DNA of 64,000 bases from positions 75,036 through 139,035 of the forward strand of contig CAYSMF010000005.1 in assembly GCA_964432155.1 (NCBI GenBank), in the 5' to 3' direction. The stretch comes from UBA10438 sp964432155. Lineage in GTDB: Bacteria; Bacteroidota; Ignavibacteria; Kapaibacteriales; Kapaibacteriaceae. The notes under the pieces were generated by a model, which ran no database searches, was not told where the DNA came from, and saw only the letters and a program-made list of their open reading frames with translations. The position numbers were made by a program, and so were the translations under genes. Shown here piece after piece: positions 33,488 to 42,031 of the stretch. The first letter of the stretch is position 1; every line of letters begins with the position of its first letter.

Positions 33488-35416
33488 ATGATCAACCTTA
33501 CACTCCCCAATGGCGACGTCCGCCAGTACCCAGCAGGTACATCGGGCATGGACGTAGCCAAGAGCATCTCCGACGGACTCGCACGCGTGGCTGTCGGGAT
33601 CTACGTGAACGACGCCCCCTACGACCTCTCCCGTCCGATTACCTCCGACGCGCACGTTCGCATTGTTACGTTCGATAACGATGAAGGCAAAGAGATCTTC
33701 TGGCACTCGACGGCCCACTTGATGGCCGAAGCGCTTGAGGCTCTGTACCCTGGTGTAAAGTTTGGTATCGGACCTCCTATCGAGCAGGGCTTTTACTACG
33801 ACGTGGACCTTCCAGGTGATCTGCGCATCTCTGTTGAAGACTTGCCGCGCATCGAAGCAAAGATGGCTGAGCTCGCCAAGCGCGATGTGCCGTACGAGCG
33901 TATTGAGATGAACTGGGACGACGCCGTAGCCTACTTCCGTCAGAAGGGCGACGAGTACAAGCTTGAGTTGCTCGACGGACTTAAGGACTCGGAGATTACG
34001 TTCTACCGTCAGGGTGAGTTCACAGACCTTTGTCGTGGTACACACGTGCCATCGACAGGACACATCAAGTATCCAAAGTTGATCTCGGTTGCTGGTGCAT
34101 ACTGGCGCGGCGACGAAAAGCGTAAGCAGCTTACGCGCATCTACGGTGTAGCGTTTCCGAAGAAGCAGCAACTCGAAGAGTTCATCAAGCAGCGCGAAGA
34201 AGCGGAACGTCGCGATCACCGCAAGCTTGGTAAGGAGCTCGAGATCTACATGATCACGCCGATGGTCGGTGGTGGTCTGCCTGTGTGGTTGCCAAACGGT
34301 ACGATTTTGCGTCGTCGTCTCGAAGCATTCCTTCGCGATGAACAAGTCAAGCGCGGGTATCAGGAAGTGATCACGCCACACATCGGCAATCTGAATCTGT
34401 ACAAGACATCGGGTCACTACCCGTACTACGCTGATTCGCAATTCGATCCGATTACGGTGGAAGACGAACAGTACATGCTTAAGCCCATGAACTGTCCGCA
34501 CCACCACCAGATCTATGCATCGAAGCCACGCTCGTATCGCGACCTTCCAGCGCGCTTCGCCGAGTTTGGCACTGTGTATCGCTACGAACAATCAGGCGAG
34601 CTCAATGGCTTGTCGCGCGTTCGCGGCTTTACGCAGGATGATGCGCACATCTACTGCACGCACGACCAACTCAAGGACGAAATCAAGAACGTCGTTGAAC
34701 TCACGCAGAAAGTCTTCACAACATTCGGCATGGACGTCACAACACGTCTGTCGTTCCGTGATGATAATGACGCGAAGTACGGTGGCGACATCGAACACTG
34801 GGATCGCGCACAAGCCGAGATCAAGCAGGTTGCCGACGAGATGGGTCTTGAGTACTTCATCGGACTTGGAGAAGCTGCGTTCTACGGACCGAAGATTGAC
34901 TTCATCGTGCGCGATGCAATCGGACGCAAGTGGCAGCTCGGCACGGTGCAGGTAGACTACGTCATGCCGGAGCGCTTCAATCTCGAGTATGTTGGTGCCG
35001 ACAACCAGAAGCACCGTCCGGTGATTATTCACCGTGCGCCGTTCGGATCGATGGAGCGATTCATCTCGATCCTCATCGAGCACTATGCTGGCAACTTCCC
35101 ATTCTGGATTGCACCAACTCAGGTGAGCATCCTCCCAATCGCAGATGCACACCACACCTTCGCGCAAGATCTCGCAGCCGAGTTCGAGCGTATGGGGCTG
35201 CGTGTCAACTGCGACCTCCGCAACGAGAAGATTAACCGCAAGGTTGCCGAAAGCGAGCAGAAGAAGATTCCGTTCGCGCTCGTTATTGGCAACAAGGAGA
35301 TCGAAAACGATGCCGCATCAGTTCGTGTACACGGCGAAGGTGATAAGGGGCAGATGAAGATCTCGGAGATCAAGGAGTTGTTTACACGTCTCAATCAACC
35401 AGGTGAACAGGCATGA
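33488..35416 (+). CDS. thrS: Threonyl-tRNA synthetase
   Basis: 642 residues, full length. It has an N-terminal TGS domain (MINLTLPNGDVRQYPAGTSG), an editing domain with HSTAHLMAEAL and CRGTHVPSTGHI, and a class II catalytic core (MLKPMNCPHHHQIY with zinc-binding Cys, RYEQSGELNGLSRVRGFTQDD, VIIHRAPFGSMERF). The C-terminal anticodon-binding domain starts near PTQVSILPIADAHH. The editing and zinc sites are intact. It has its own TAnnTTTG promoter box and couples to the mscS gene by a 4-bp overlap. Confidence 0.98.
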   Translation: MINLTLPNGDVRQYPAGTSGMDVAKSISDGLARVAVGIYVNDAPYDLSRPITSDAHVRIVTFDNDEGKEIFWHSTAHLMAEALEALYPGVKFGIGPPIEQGFYYDVDLPGDLRISVEDLPRIEAKMAELAKRDVPYERIEMNWDDAVAYFRQKGDEYKLELLDGLKDSEITFYRQGEFTDLCRGTHVPSTGHIKYPKLISVAGAYWRGDEKRKQLTRIYGVAFPKKQQLEEFIKQREEAERRDHRKLGKELEIYMITPMVGGGLPVWLPNGTILRRRLEAFLRDEQVKRGYQEVITPHIGNLNLYKTSGHYPYYADSQFDPITVEDEQYMLKPMNCPHHHQIYASKPRSYRDLPARFAEFGTVYRYEQSGELNGLSRVRGFTQDDAHIYCTHDQLKDEIKNVVELTQKVFTTFGMDVTTRLSFRDDNDAKYGGDIEHWDRAQAEIKQVADEMGLEYFIGLGEAAFYGPKIDFIVRDAIGRKWQLGTVQVDYVMPERFNLEYVGADNQKHRPVIIHRAPFGSMERFISILIEHYAGNFPFWIAPTQVSILPIADAHHTFAQDLAAEFERMGLRVNCDLRNEKINRKVAESEQKKIPFALVIGNKEIENDAASVRVHGEGDKGQMKISEIKELFTRLNQPGEQA

Positions 35417-36465
35417 TGGGACTCTCAACAACACAGTGGCTGATCTTCTTCGGCATGCTCGCCGGTTCGATGATTGCCGTCGAAGGCATCTCGCGCGGTT
35501 TGATTTCGCTCACTGCATCGCTCTTCAAGAAGTGGAAGTTGAAGCCGAATCAGCAGGTACTGCTGGTTACTACGCGCAGTCTCGCGCTCGGTATCGTAGC
35601 AGAGCTTGTGGGTACGTGGTTTTGGCTCGTAGGCTTCAGTCCAAGTACAACGATCCGCGTCAGCGTATGGATGGACGTGCTCTCGGCAAGTGCATTTGTG
35701 ATCGGTGCATATCGCTTGATCGATCTGCTGTGTGCACACGTGATTGAACAGATTCTGAAGCATCGCTCAAACCGCGGTGATATTGCTCGCACACTCGCAC
35801 CACTGCTCTCGTCGACCATCAAGGTTGTGATTGCGGCCGTGGGTGTAACGGTTGTGCTCGGCATGCTCGGCGTCAACGTCCTTGCCATCATCACTGGTCT
35901 CTCGATTGGTGGTGCTGCGCTTGCACTCGCATCACAAGACACGATCAAGAACCTCTTTGGTTCGATGATGCTCATCGCTGACCATCCATTTGATGTCGGC
36001 GATTTGATCACCGTTGATGGTGTTGATGGAATCGTCGAGGAAATCGGCTTCCGCAGCACGCGCTTGCGCACAGCGGCGGATAGCATTGTGAGTATTCCGA
36101 ATGGAACACTCGCGAACATGACAATTGACAACCTTGGTGTCCGCTCGTATCGACTCTACAAGGCAGAATTCGTTGTCGACCACTACACACCGTCTGCGAA
36201 GGTGCAAGAGTTTGTTGACGAGATTCGCTCGTTGATCACGACGCATCCACTGACGCTGAAGGATCCACAGAAGATTGTCGTTGGTGTCACAGGTGTATCG
36301 AACGTCGGATACGTTGTCGCAGCATCAATGTTCATCGACGCGAAGAAGGTCAGTGAAGATCTTGTGTTCCGTCACGAGATGAACATGGATATCATTCGTG
36401 CAGCCGAAACGCTGCGTATCCGATTCTCTCGTCTTGCCGAACCACCGTCCATGAATGCAGCGTAA
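35413..36465 (+). CDS. mscS: Small-conductance mechanosensitive channel, MscS family
   Basis: 350 residues. Four or so membrane helices end in the pore-lining helix (LSIGGAALALASQDTIKNLFGS). The beta domain LIADHPFDVGDLITVDGVDGIVEEIGFRSTRLR and SIVSIPNGTLANMTIDN is diagnostic of MscS. It opens on osmotic downshock to release solutes. Its ATG overlaps the thrS stop. Confidence 0.92.
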   Translation: MMGLSTTQWLIFFGMLAGSMIAVEGISRGLISLTASLFKKWKLKPNQQVLLVTTRSLALGIVAELVGTWFWLVGFSPSTTIRVSVWMDVLSASAFVIGAYRLIDLLCAHVIEQILKHRSNRGDIARTLAPLLSSTIKVVIAAVGVTVVLGMLGVNVLAIITGLSIGGAALALASQDTIKNLFGSMMLIADHPFDVGDLITVDGVDGIVEEIGFRSTRLRTAADSIVSIPNGTLANMTIDNLGVRSYRLYKAEFVVDHYTPSAKVQEFVDEIRSLITTHPLTLKDPQKIVVGVTGVSNVGYVVAASMFIDAKKVSEDLVFRHEMNMDIIRAAETLRIRFSRLAEPPSMNAA

Positions 36466-36826
36466 GTCGATGAGCTCTCTGGTGATCGGGCTGTTGCTGG
36501 TGATGACAGGTGCAGGTGGCTTCATGGCTACCCAGTCACTGCTGACCTTGCCAATCCTGGTTCCTGGTGTAGTGCTTGCTGGCGGCGGCTACCGGATGCT
36601 CAAGCACGGCAGTACGACGCTTTGGCTGGCCGCCATGCTCGTAGCAAGTCTGGTACCGATGCTCTTCTTCGCAACGGCGCTTCCTCGGACGGTTATGGTA
36701 CTGTTTGGCGGTGGTGAGAATCTTCCGGCACCTATTTTTGTTCTCGGTCTTGCAGCCTTGCTGTGCCTAGCCCATGCAACGCTCACAATTCGATTGTTGG
36801 TGCGCTCAGTGCAGCGCGAGGCCTGA
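36455..36826 (+). CDS. Small four-helix membrane protein, unknown function
   Basis: 123 residues from the ATG at 36455, which overlaps the mscS end by 11 bp; an alternative ATG at 36470 gives MSSLVIGLL. Four hydrophobic segments (about 8-28, 32-50, 55-75 and 93-112) make up nearly the whole protein. No family is recognised. It appears co-transcribed with mscS. Confidence 0.65.
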   Translation: MQRKSMSSLVIGLLLVMTGAGGFMATQSLLTLPILVPGVVLAGGGYRMLKHGSTTLWLAAMLVASLVPMLFFATALPRTVMVLFGGGENLPAPIFVLGLAALLCLAHATLTIRLLVRSVQREA

Positions 36827-36856
36827 TTCATCACGTTACTTCTCGTTGGACATCTC

Positions 36857-37486
36857 ATGCGAAGCGTTCTTCTTGTTCTGGCAGCTTTCATTGCAACCAC
36901 ATCGGCTGAAGCATGCGTGCACTGTGCGTATGCAGCCGCAGTCCACGGTGCTCACGCGTCTGCTGGAGTATGGATTCCCGCTGCTTCGCAAGAGACCTCG
37001 TTTGTGAAGTCGAAGACTGCTACGTCGACGCTCGAAATGAAGAACGCGCAGTTTATGTACGATGCCGCCGAGTGGACGTTGCTGCCAGACTCGCTTCCGA
37101 ATGAGTCATTCGATGGACAGTTTCAGCACGTCGATGGCAACATCCGCGGTATGGTCATGTCGGTAAAGGAATTCCAACCTGCTACTGAGTTTCTCGACAG
37201 CTTTGTTGGTGGTATGGCAGAGTCGTACCCTGGCACAAAGCTTGTGTCGAAGCGCGACGTAACGGTCAACGGCGAAAAGGTGATCGAGGTACAAATCGAC
37301 ATGCCAGTTGATCAGACGCCAGTTCGTTACTACGGCTACTTGCATGCTGGTGCACGTGGTGTCGCGATGGCTCTTGCAGCATGTCATGGCGAACTCTTCA
37401 AGGAAGTGTCCGCGACGCTCACGACGTTTGCGTCTGGATTGATGATTGCACGCCCGAAGAATCAACTCAAGCTCAAGAAGAAGTGA
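36857..37486 (+). CDS. Secreted protein of unknown function
   Basis: 209 residues with a signal peptide (MRSVLLVLAAFIATTSAEA) followed by CVHCAYAAA, a CxxC pair close to the mature N-terminus. The rest has the look of a PsbP/DUF1795-like fold (MKNAQFMYDAAEWTLLPDSL, SYPGTKLVSKRDVTVNGEKVIEV, YYGYLHAGARGVAMALA), but this is only an impression. It ends in a Lys-rich tail. Its stop overlaps the GTG start of the ferredoxin gene. Confidence 0.65.
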   Translation: MRSVLLVLAAFIATTSAEACVHCAYAAAVHGAHASAGVWIPAASQETSFVKSKTATSTLEMKNAQFMYDAAEWTLLPDSLPNESFDGQFQHVDGNIRGMVMSVKEFQPATEFLDSFVGGMAESYPGTKLVSKRDVTVNGEKVIEVQIDMPVDQTPVRYYGYLHAGARGVAMALAACHGELFKEVSATLTTFASGLMIARPKNQLKLKKK

Positions 37487-37845
37487 AACCCGAAGCGAAG
37501 CTCCGCGAAAAAGCATCAGCGCTCGGTATTGGTACGCACGAGCGTCATGTGATGATCTGTGCTGATCAATCGAAGCCGAAGTGCTGCAGTATGGAAAAGG
37601 GGCTCGAAGCATGGGATTATCTCAAGACGCGTCTCAAGGAGCTTGAGCTCGACCAGCCAGGAAAGGTGTTCCGCACCAAGGCAAACTGTCTGCGTCTCTG
37701 TGTGATGGGTCCGATCGTTGTTGTGCAACCGGATAACGTCTGGTATCACTCATGCACACCGAAGGTGTTAGAGCGCATCATCCAGGAGCACCTCATCGGC
37801 GGTGTACCAGTCGAAGAGTATCGCATCACGCATGATCACGCGTGA
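37483..37845 (+). CDS. Thioredoxin-like [2Fe-2S] ferredoxin
   Basis: 120 residues from a GTG that overlaps the preceding stop (GTGA). The Cys pattern, C in MICADQSKPKCCS followed later by ANCLRLCVMGPIVVVQPDNVWY, matches thioredoxin-like 2Fe-2S ferredoxins of the (2Fe-2S) ferredoxin domain family. The segment GPIVVVQPDNVWYH...VLERIIQEHLIGG is typical of that family. It probably transfers electrons to an unknown partner. It overlaps the MmcQ-like gene by 14 bp. Confidence 0.85.
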   Translation: MKPEAKLREKASALGIGTHERHVMICADQSKPKCCSMEKGLEAWDYLKTRLKELELDQPGKVFRTKANCLRLCVMGPIVVVQPDNVWYHSCTPKVLERIIQEHLIGGVPVEEYRITHDHA

Positions 37846-38185
37846 TCGACTTCGCGCGTACGCTGCACAGAAAGCAGGCGCTACAGAAGACCTACCGTTT
37901 GGTCCATCAACCTGCACGATGAAGGTCTGCGGGAAGATCTTCCTCTTCATTCCCCTCGATGTCGACGATGTGCGTTGCGCATTGAAATCCGATCCAGATC
38001 GGTTGCTCGAACTCCGTGAGCGCTACGCAGATGTTGTGTCGGGCCCATACCTAGATGCACGTCATTGGGCCACGTTGATCTGCAACGGAGAAATACCCGA
38101 CGCCGAGATCTATGCAGCGATTGACCACTCGTACGAATGCGTGGTCCGACGCCTCACCGTGAAGCAACGAGCGACGCTATATTGA
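37832..38185 (+). CDS. MmcQ/YjbR-family protein
   Basis: 117 residues. The segments LRAYAAQKAGATEDLPFGP, MKVCGKIFLFIPLD and ARHWATLIC match the MmcQ/YjbR family (DUF419), a CyaY-like fold that may bind DNA. It is the last gene of the mscS-to-MmcQ series, and its 3' end overlaps the convergent sdhC-like gene by 32 bp. Confidence 0.85.
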   Translation: MITRDRLRAYAAQKAGATEDLPFGPSTCTMKVCGKIFLFIPLDVDDVRCALKSDPDRLLELRERYADVVSGPYLDARHWATLICNGEIPDAEIYAAIDHSYECVVRRLTVKQRATLY

Positions 38186-38810
38186 TGTGAATAGCGATGT
38201 ATGCGAGCCCGACCGTAACAATCATGGCCGTCCAGACAGCGAGTGTTCGAACGCGTGGTATGAATGCTGGTGGGATGCGTTTGAATGACACAACAGCGCT
38301 TCGTACACCGTGATGTAGATGAAAGCCAAGTGCTGCCATTGCGAACACATAGAACGATGTATACCACGGATTCGAAAATGCTAAATGCGCCTGACTATAC
38401 AGGTCAAAGTGCATCTCGCCCAGAACCCGATTTGGCATAGCAAAGCGTTGAAGATGAACCACAAGGAAGAGTAGAATCACTACTCCGGTCATACCAACGG
38501 TGCGCGTTGACCAGCTGCGTGCCTTGGGAATCCGTGGGTTCTTGCGACGCATTCGCTGCTGTTGCAATCTCATTGTTAGACCGAGTCCGATATGCAGCAC
38601 AAATAGGATGGCAAGAGCCACTTCCATTCCGCGCACAATCAACGAGCTTCCCATCACGGCAGTGTACCAGCGATACGGAGACGGATCATCGAAAAGGAGC
38701 ATCGCATTCGCCGCTAGATGTTCAACGCAAAACAGTAACAAGAGCAATCCTGTGATTGCCTCGGTGTTTTTGCGTCCAACTGGTGTCGTTAGATAGCGGG
38801 CAAAGTTCAT
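38154..38810 (-). CDS. Succinate dehydrogenase cytochrome b subunit-like protein, stand-alone
   Basis: 218 residues with five membrane helices, the architecture of diheme type B cytochrome b subunits in Bacteroidota. Candidate heme ligands are the His residues in FCVEHLAANAM, ILFVLHIGLGL, FLVVHLQRF and LGFHLHHGVRSAV. In a full complex it would anchor SdhAB and pass electrons to quinone, but no sdhA or sdhB is adjacent. A TAGTTTG box lies 7 nt before the ATG. Confidence 0.85.
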   Translation of the reverse strand: MNFARYLTTPVGRKNTEAITGLLLLLFCVEHLAANAMLLFDDPSPYRWYTAVMGSSLIVRGMEVALAILFVLHIGLGLTMRLQQQRMRRKNPRIPKARSWSTRTVGMTGVVILLFLVVHLQRFAMPNRVLGEMHFDLYSQAHLAFSNPWYTSFYVFAMAALGFHLHHGVRSAVVSFKRIPPAFIPRVRTLAVWTAMIVTVGLAYIAIHINIASLVASR

Positions 38811-38817
38811 CGTTATG

Positions 38818-38824
38818 CAAACTA
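38818..38824 (-). promoter_or_regulatory. TAGTTTG promoter-like box for the sdhC-like gene
   Basis: On the minus strand TAGTTTG lies 7 nt before the ATG at 38810. It is the same one-base-shorter variant seen before crcB. Confidence 0.35.
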
Positions 38825-38848
38825 CTGGGTGTGCATGTAATCATCGGC

Positions 38849-39163
38849 TTAGCGAGTCGACCAGATATCCTCAGTGACCGTGCGCACAGCTACGACATCG
38901 GTACCAAATCGCGCGGTGTGATGTGCCTGCAGAGCGGGGGCAGCTTGTGTTCGATATGCAGCGAGGTGCTCTTCCGACACGCACTGATACGACACACGGA
39001 ACATCGCTACATCGTGCTCTTGAGGGTCGCGCACGCGAGCAAGTGTACCTGAGGTAAAGTACCCTGTTGCAACAACGTCGGCAATGTGTCCGTTCGTCAT
39101 GTAATCGACCCATTCATCGACACGTGAAACCGGCACGCGAACATCTACGATGTAGGTGATCAT
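38849..39163 (-). CDS. DUF4286-family protein
   Basis: 104 residues from the ATG at 39163, which overlaps the nhaA stop by 4 bp. MITYIVDVRVPVSRVDEWVDYM, HIADVVATGYF, FRVSYQCVSEEHLAAY and RFGTDVVAVRT match DUF4286, a small ferredoxin-like-fold family common in Bacteroidota. Function unknown. Last gene of the rmlA-nhaA set. Confidence 0.85.
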   Translation of the reverse strand: MITYIVDVRVPVSRVDEWVDYMTNGHIADVVATGYFTSGTLARVRDPQEHDVAMFRVSYQCVSEEHLAAYRTQAAPALQAHHTARFGTDVVAVRTVTEDIWSTR

Positions 39164-40464
39164 GTTGTGGCCCGCAGAACTATGGCACCTGCTATTGCGC
39201 TCAGCGCCGACCCAGCAATAATGCTCAGCTTCGCAACATCCAGGTGTGCAGGGTCGATGAAGGCAAGATTCGCGACGAAGAGCGCCATCGTAAAGCCAAT
39301 GCCACATAAGAGTGCAACGCCATACATATGGACCGGACGCACGCCACGCGGCATGGAAGCGATGCCAAGTTTGACCGACAACGCAACTGCGATCGATATG
39401 CCGACCTGCTTGCCGATAAACAGACCGAGGATAACCCCGAGTCCGACGGATGATGTGAGCGACGACACAAGCGATGTGTCGATAACGATGCCGGCATTCA
39501 CGAGTGCAAAAACAGGCATGATCACAAACGATACCACCTTGCCAAGACCGTGTTCGATGCGATGAAGGGGCGACTGCGCATGCTCACACATCTGCTCAAG
39601 TGCATGAATAGCATCGAGCTGTTCGCCTTCGTCTTCGTTGGATTCGGCGCGCTGCGTGATACGTGTTATAAGCTCACGGCTCCGCTGGAAAAACGATACG
39701 CGATCGATGCGACTCGTCGCGGGGATGCACATTGCGAGCACAACACCAGCAATCGTTGCGTGAATCCCGCTGAACAACACCGCTACCCACAGTGCGACGC
39801 CGAGTAAACCGTAGAACCACAACGAGATCACACGCATGCGATTACCGATGAACAGCACAGCGGTGATCGCCGCAGCAAGCAACAGCATGCCGACGTTAAG
39901 CGACGCGGTGTAGAAGATTGCAATCACCAGGACCGCCAGGAGGTCGTCGACGATCGCCAGCGCAGCGAGAAACACGCGGAGTCCGAGAGGAATGCGATCA
40001 CCAAGCAGGGCTAGAATGCCCAGCGCGAATGCGATATCGGTGGCAACGGGAACGCCCCATCCCCGGGCTGCATCGGTCCCGGAATTGAACGCGAGGTACA
40101 CAACTGCAGGGCCGATCATGCCGAACACAGCTGCGATGAACGGCAGCATTGCGGTCTGTCGGGACGAAAGCTCACCAACAAGGAGCTCGCGTTTGATTTC
40201 GAGTCCGACCACAAGGAAGAAGAGCACCATCAACCCATCGTTGACGAAATGCTCAAATGAGAACTCTAGGTGAAGTGTCGAGAGGACAATCTCTATCGGC
40301 TGATGTCGTAGTGCTTCGTAACTGCCATGGAACGGTGAGTTTGTCCATAGCAAGGCAAGGGCTGACGCCACAAGGATGATAATGCCTGTGGAGGTAGACC
40401 GCTGGAAGAACTCAACAAACGACGACTGAATCGTTGAGGTGAGCGATGAGAGCTTCGAGTTCAT
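39160..40464 (-). CDS. nhaA: Na+/H+ antiporter NhaA
   Basis: 434 residues. Motifs include LMVLFFLVVGLEIKRE, GWGVPVATDIAFALGIL with the transport Asp, and LAIVDDLLAVLVIAIFY with the paired Asp residues of the ion site. A charged cytoplasmic loop lies at about 255-300. It exchanges sodium for protons at alkaline pH. Its start overlaps the rmlA stop by 4 bp and its stop overlaps the DUF4286 start. Confidence 0.95.
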   Translation of the reverse strand: MNSKLSSLTSTIQSSFVEFFQRSTSTGIIILVASALALLWTNSPFHGSYEALRHQPIEIVLSTLHLEFSFEHFVNDGLMVLFFLVVGLEIKRELLVGELSSRQTAMLPFIAAVFGMIGPAVVYLAFNSGTDAARGWGVPVATDIAFALGILALLGDRIPLGLRVFLAALAIVDDLLAVLVIAIFYTASLNVGMLLLAAAITAVLFIGNRMRVISLWFYGLLGVALWVAVLFSGIHATIAGVVLAMCIPATSRIDRVSFFQRSRELITRITQRAESNEDEGEQLDAIHALEQMCEHAQSPLHRIEHGLGKVVSFVIMPVFALVNAGIVIDTSLVSSLTSSVGLGVILGLFIGKQVGISIAVALSVKLGIASMPRGVRPVHMYGVALLCGIGFTMALFVANLAFIDPAHLDVAKLSIIAGSALSAIAGAIVLRATT

Positions 40465-41330
40465 TGCATTGCAACGAGTGATTCACAATACGCGCGGTAG
40501 TCTGAATGTGGGAGCATGCTCACGCTCTCGCGGAATGCGTCCATCGAGAGAAATCCCTGATGAAGAGCAACTTCTTCGAGACATCCGATCTTGAGACCCT
40601 GTCGCTTCTCGATTGCGTGGATGAACGTACTCGCATCGAGCAGACTCTCGGGAGTACCCGTATCGAGCCACGCAATGCCACGGCCAAGTGGTACCACCTG
40701 TAGGTTGCCGCGCTGCATGTATTCGCGATGCACGTCAGTGATCTCGAGCTCTCCCCGGCGTCCTGGCTGGAGCGATGCTGCGATGTCGACAACGTCGTTT
40801 GTATAGACGTACAGACCTGGGATTGCCAGATTCGAGCGTGGTGCCGTTGGCTTCTCCTCAATCGACACAACGCGTCCGGCAGGATCAAGCTCCACAACAC
40901 CGTAGCGCTGTGGGTCGGTCACCGGATACCCGAAGATTGTTGCACCGGTATTCGTCGCAAGTGCGGTCCGCAGAAAATCGAGCTTACCGTAGAAGACGTT
41001 GTCGCCGAGGATCAGACATACAGGCGACGTGCCGATCATATCGCGACCAACACGGAATGCATCCGCGATACCGCGAGGCTGATCCTGGACGGCGTACGAG
41101 ATCGAGATACCAAGGCGTGATCCATCACCAAGCAGACGCTCGAAGACGGGTGTGTCTTGTGGCGTGGAGATGATCAGCACCTCTCGAATCCCCGCCATCA
41201 TGAGCGTGGACAGAGGGTAGTAAATCATCGGCTTGTCGTACACCGGCTGCAGCTGCTTCGAAAATGCAGCCGTGAGGGGGTGCAGACGTGTGCCGCTTCC
41301 ACCTGCCAGGATGATACCCTTTGTGGTCAT
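40461..41330 (-). CDS. rmlA: Glucose-1-phosphate thymidylyltransferase
   Basis: 289 residues. IILAGGSGTRLHPLTAAFSK is the nucleotide-binding signature, followed by KPMIYYPLSTLMMAGI, LILGDNVFYG, VSIEEKPTAPRSN and AWLDTGTPESLLDAS. It makes dTDP-glucose for rhamnose and related sugars. No rmlB, rmlC or rmlD is nearby; instead it heads an operon with nhaA and DUF4286. A TACCTTTG box in the 21-bp gap after phoU gives it its own promoter. Confidence 0.96.
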   Translation of the reverse strand: MTTKGIILAGGSGTRLHPLTAAFSKQLQPVYDKPMIYYPLSTLMMAGIREVLIISTPQDTPVFERLLGDGSRLGISISYAVQDQPRGIADAFRVGRDMIGTSPVCLILGDNVFYGKLDFLRTALATNTGATIFGYPVTDPQRYGVVELDPAGRVVSIEEKPTAPRSNLAIPGLYVYTNDVVDIAASLQPGRRGELEITDVHREYMQRGNLQVVPLGRGIAWLDTGTPESLLDASTFIHAIEKRQGLKIGCLEEVALHQGFLSMDAFRESVSMLPHSDYRAYCESLVAMQ

Positions 41331-41334
41331 GCCA

Positions 41335-41342
41335 CAAAGGTA
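41335..41342 (-). promoter_or_regulatory. TAnnTTTG promoter box for rmlA, leaderless
   Basis: On the minus strand TACCTTTG lies 4 nt before the ATG at 41330, inside the 21-bp space behind phoU. This separates the rmlA operon from the pst operon. Confidence 0.6.
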
Positions 41343-41351
41343 CGGAGTTCA

Positions 41352-42026
41352 TTACTCCGAAGCGTCCTCGTTCACAGCGCGGTGACGGACCAGTTTCGCG
41401 TGCGTGAGGAAGATCACGTTCTCAGCGATGTTGGTTGAGTGGTCGGCCATGCGCTCAAGGTCGTGGAGGGCCAGGAGCAGCTGTGCACCATCAGGAACGA
41501 GCGAGCTGTCGTCCTTCATGATCTCAATGAGATCACTACGGAGGCTGTTGTACAGTTGGTCAACGGTTTGATCGGACGGCAGAATGTGTGCTGCCAGATC
41601 AGGGTCGTTGTTGATGAAGGAGTCGAGACTCGACTTCACCATCGTGTAGGCCGCTTGCGCAATACGATGAAGGTCAATCTGATTTGCCAACTGCACGGCA
41701 GTCGGCGAATCGATCACAATCTGTGCAAGGTTCGTTGCCTGATCACCGATACGCTCGAGCTCGTTGTTGATCTTCACAGCAGCAAGCAGCAAGCGAAGGT
41801 CGGATGCAACAGGCTGGTTGAGCGCGAAGATGCGCTGACACTGCTTGTCGATCTTGAGGTCGAGTTTGTCGACCTTGTCGTCGCGATCAATCACGATACG
41901 AGCAAGCTCTTGGTTGCCCTCGCGAAGTGAGCGCAATGCAAATTCTACCTGCTCTTCAACGAGCGAACCCATGCGGATAAGTCGCGTACGGAGTTTGTCG
42001 AGATCTTCTTCAAATGAACGGTGCAT
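41352..42026 (-). CDS. phoU: Phosphate transport system regulator PhoU
   Basis: 224 residues. Two PhoU repeats form helical bundles, each with an ExxxD metal motif (IVIDRDDKVDKLDLKID in the first half). Other landmarks are LLLAAVKINNELERIGDQATNLA and LLALHDLERMADHSTNIAENVIF. It links the Pst transporter to PhoR to keep the Pho response off when phosphate is plentiful. Last gene of the pst operon, 5 bp after pstB. Confidence 0.96.
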   Translation of the reverse strand: MHRSFEEDLDKLRTRLIRMGSLVEEQVEFALRSLREGNQELARIVIDRDDKVDKLDLKIDKQCQRIFALNQPVASDLRLLLAAVKINNELERIGDQATNLAQIVIDSPTAVQLANQIDLHRIAQAAYTMVKSSLDSFINNDPDLAAHILPSDQTVDQLYNSLRSDLIEIMKDDSSLVPDGAQLLLALHDLERMADHSTNIAENVIFLTHAKLVRHRAVNEDASE

Positions 42027-42031
42027 ACGTC

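Noticed and set aside
33296..34591. 431-codon open frame on the minus strand
   Set aside because: It lies opposite thrS, whose protein is full length and conserved; the antisense product has no signal, domain or promoter.
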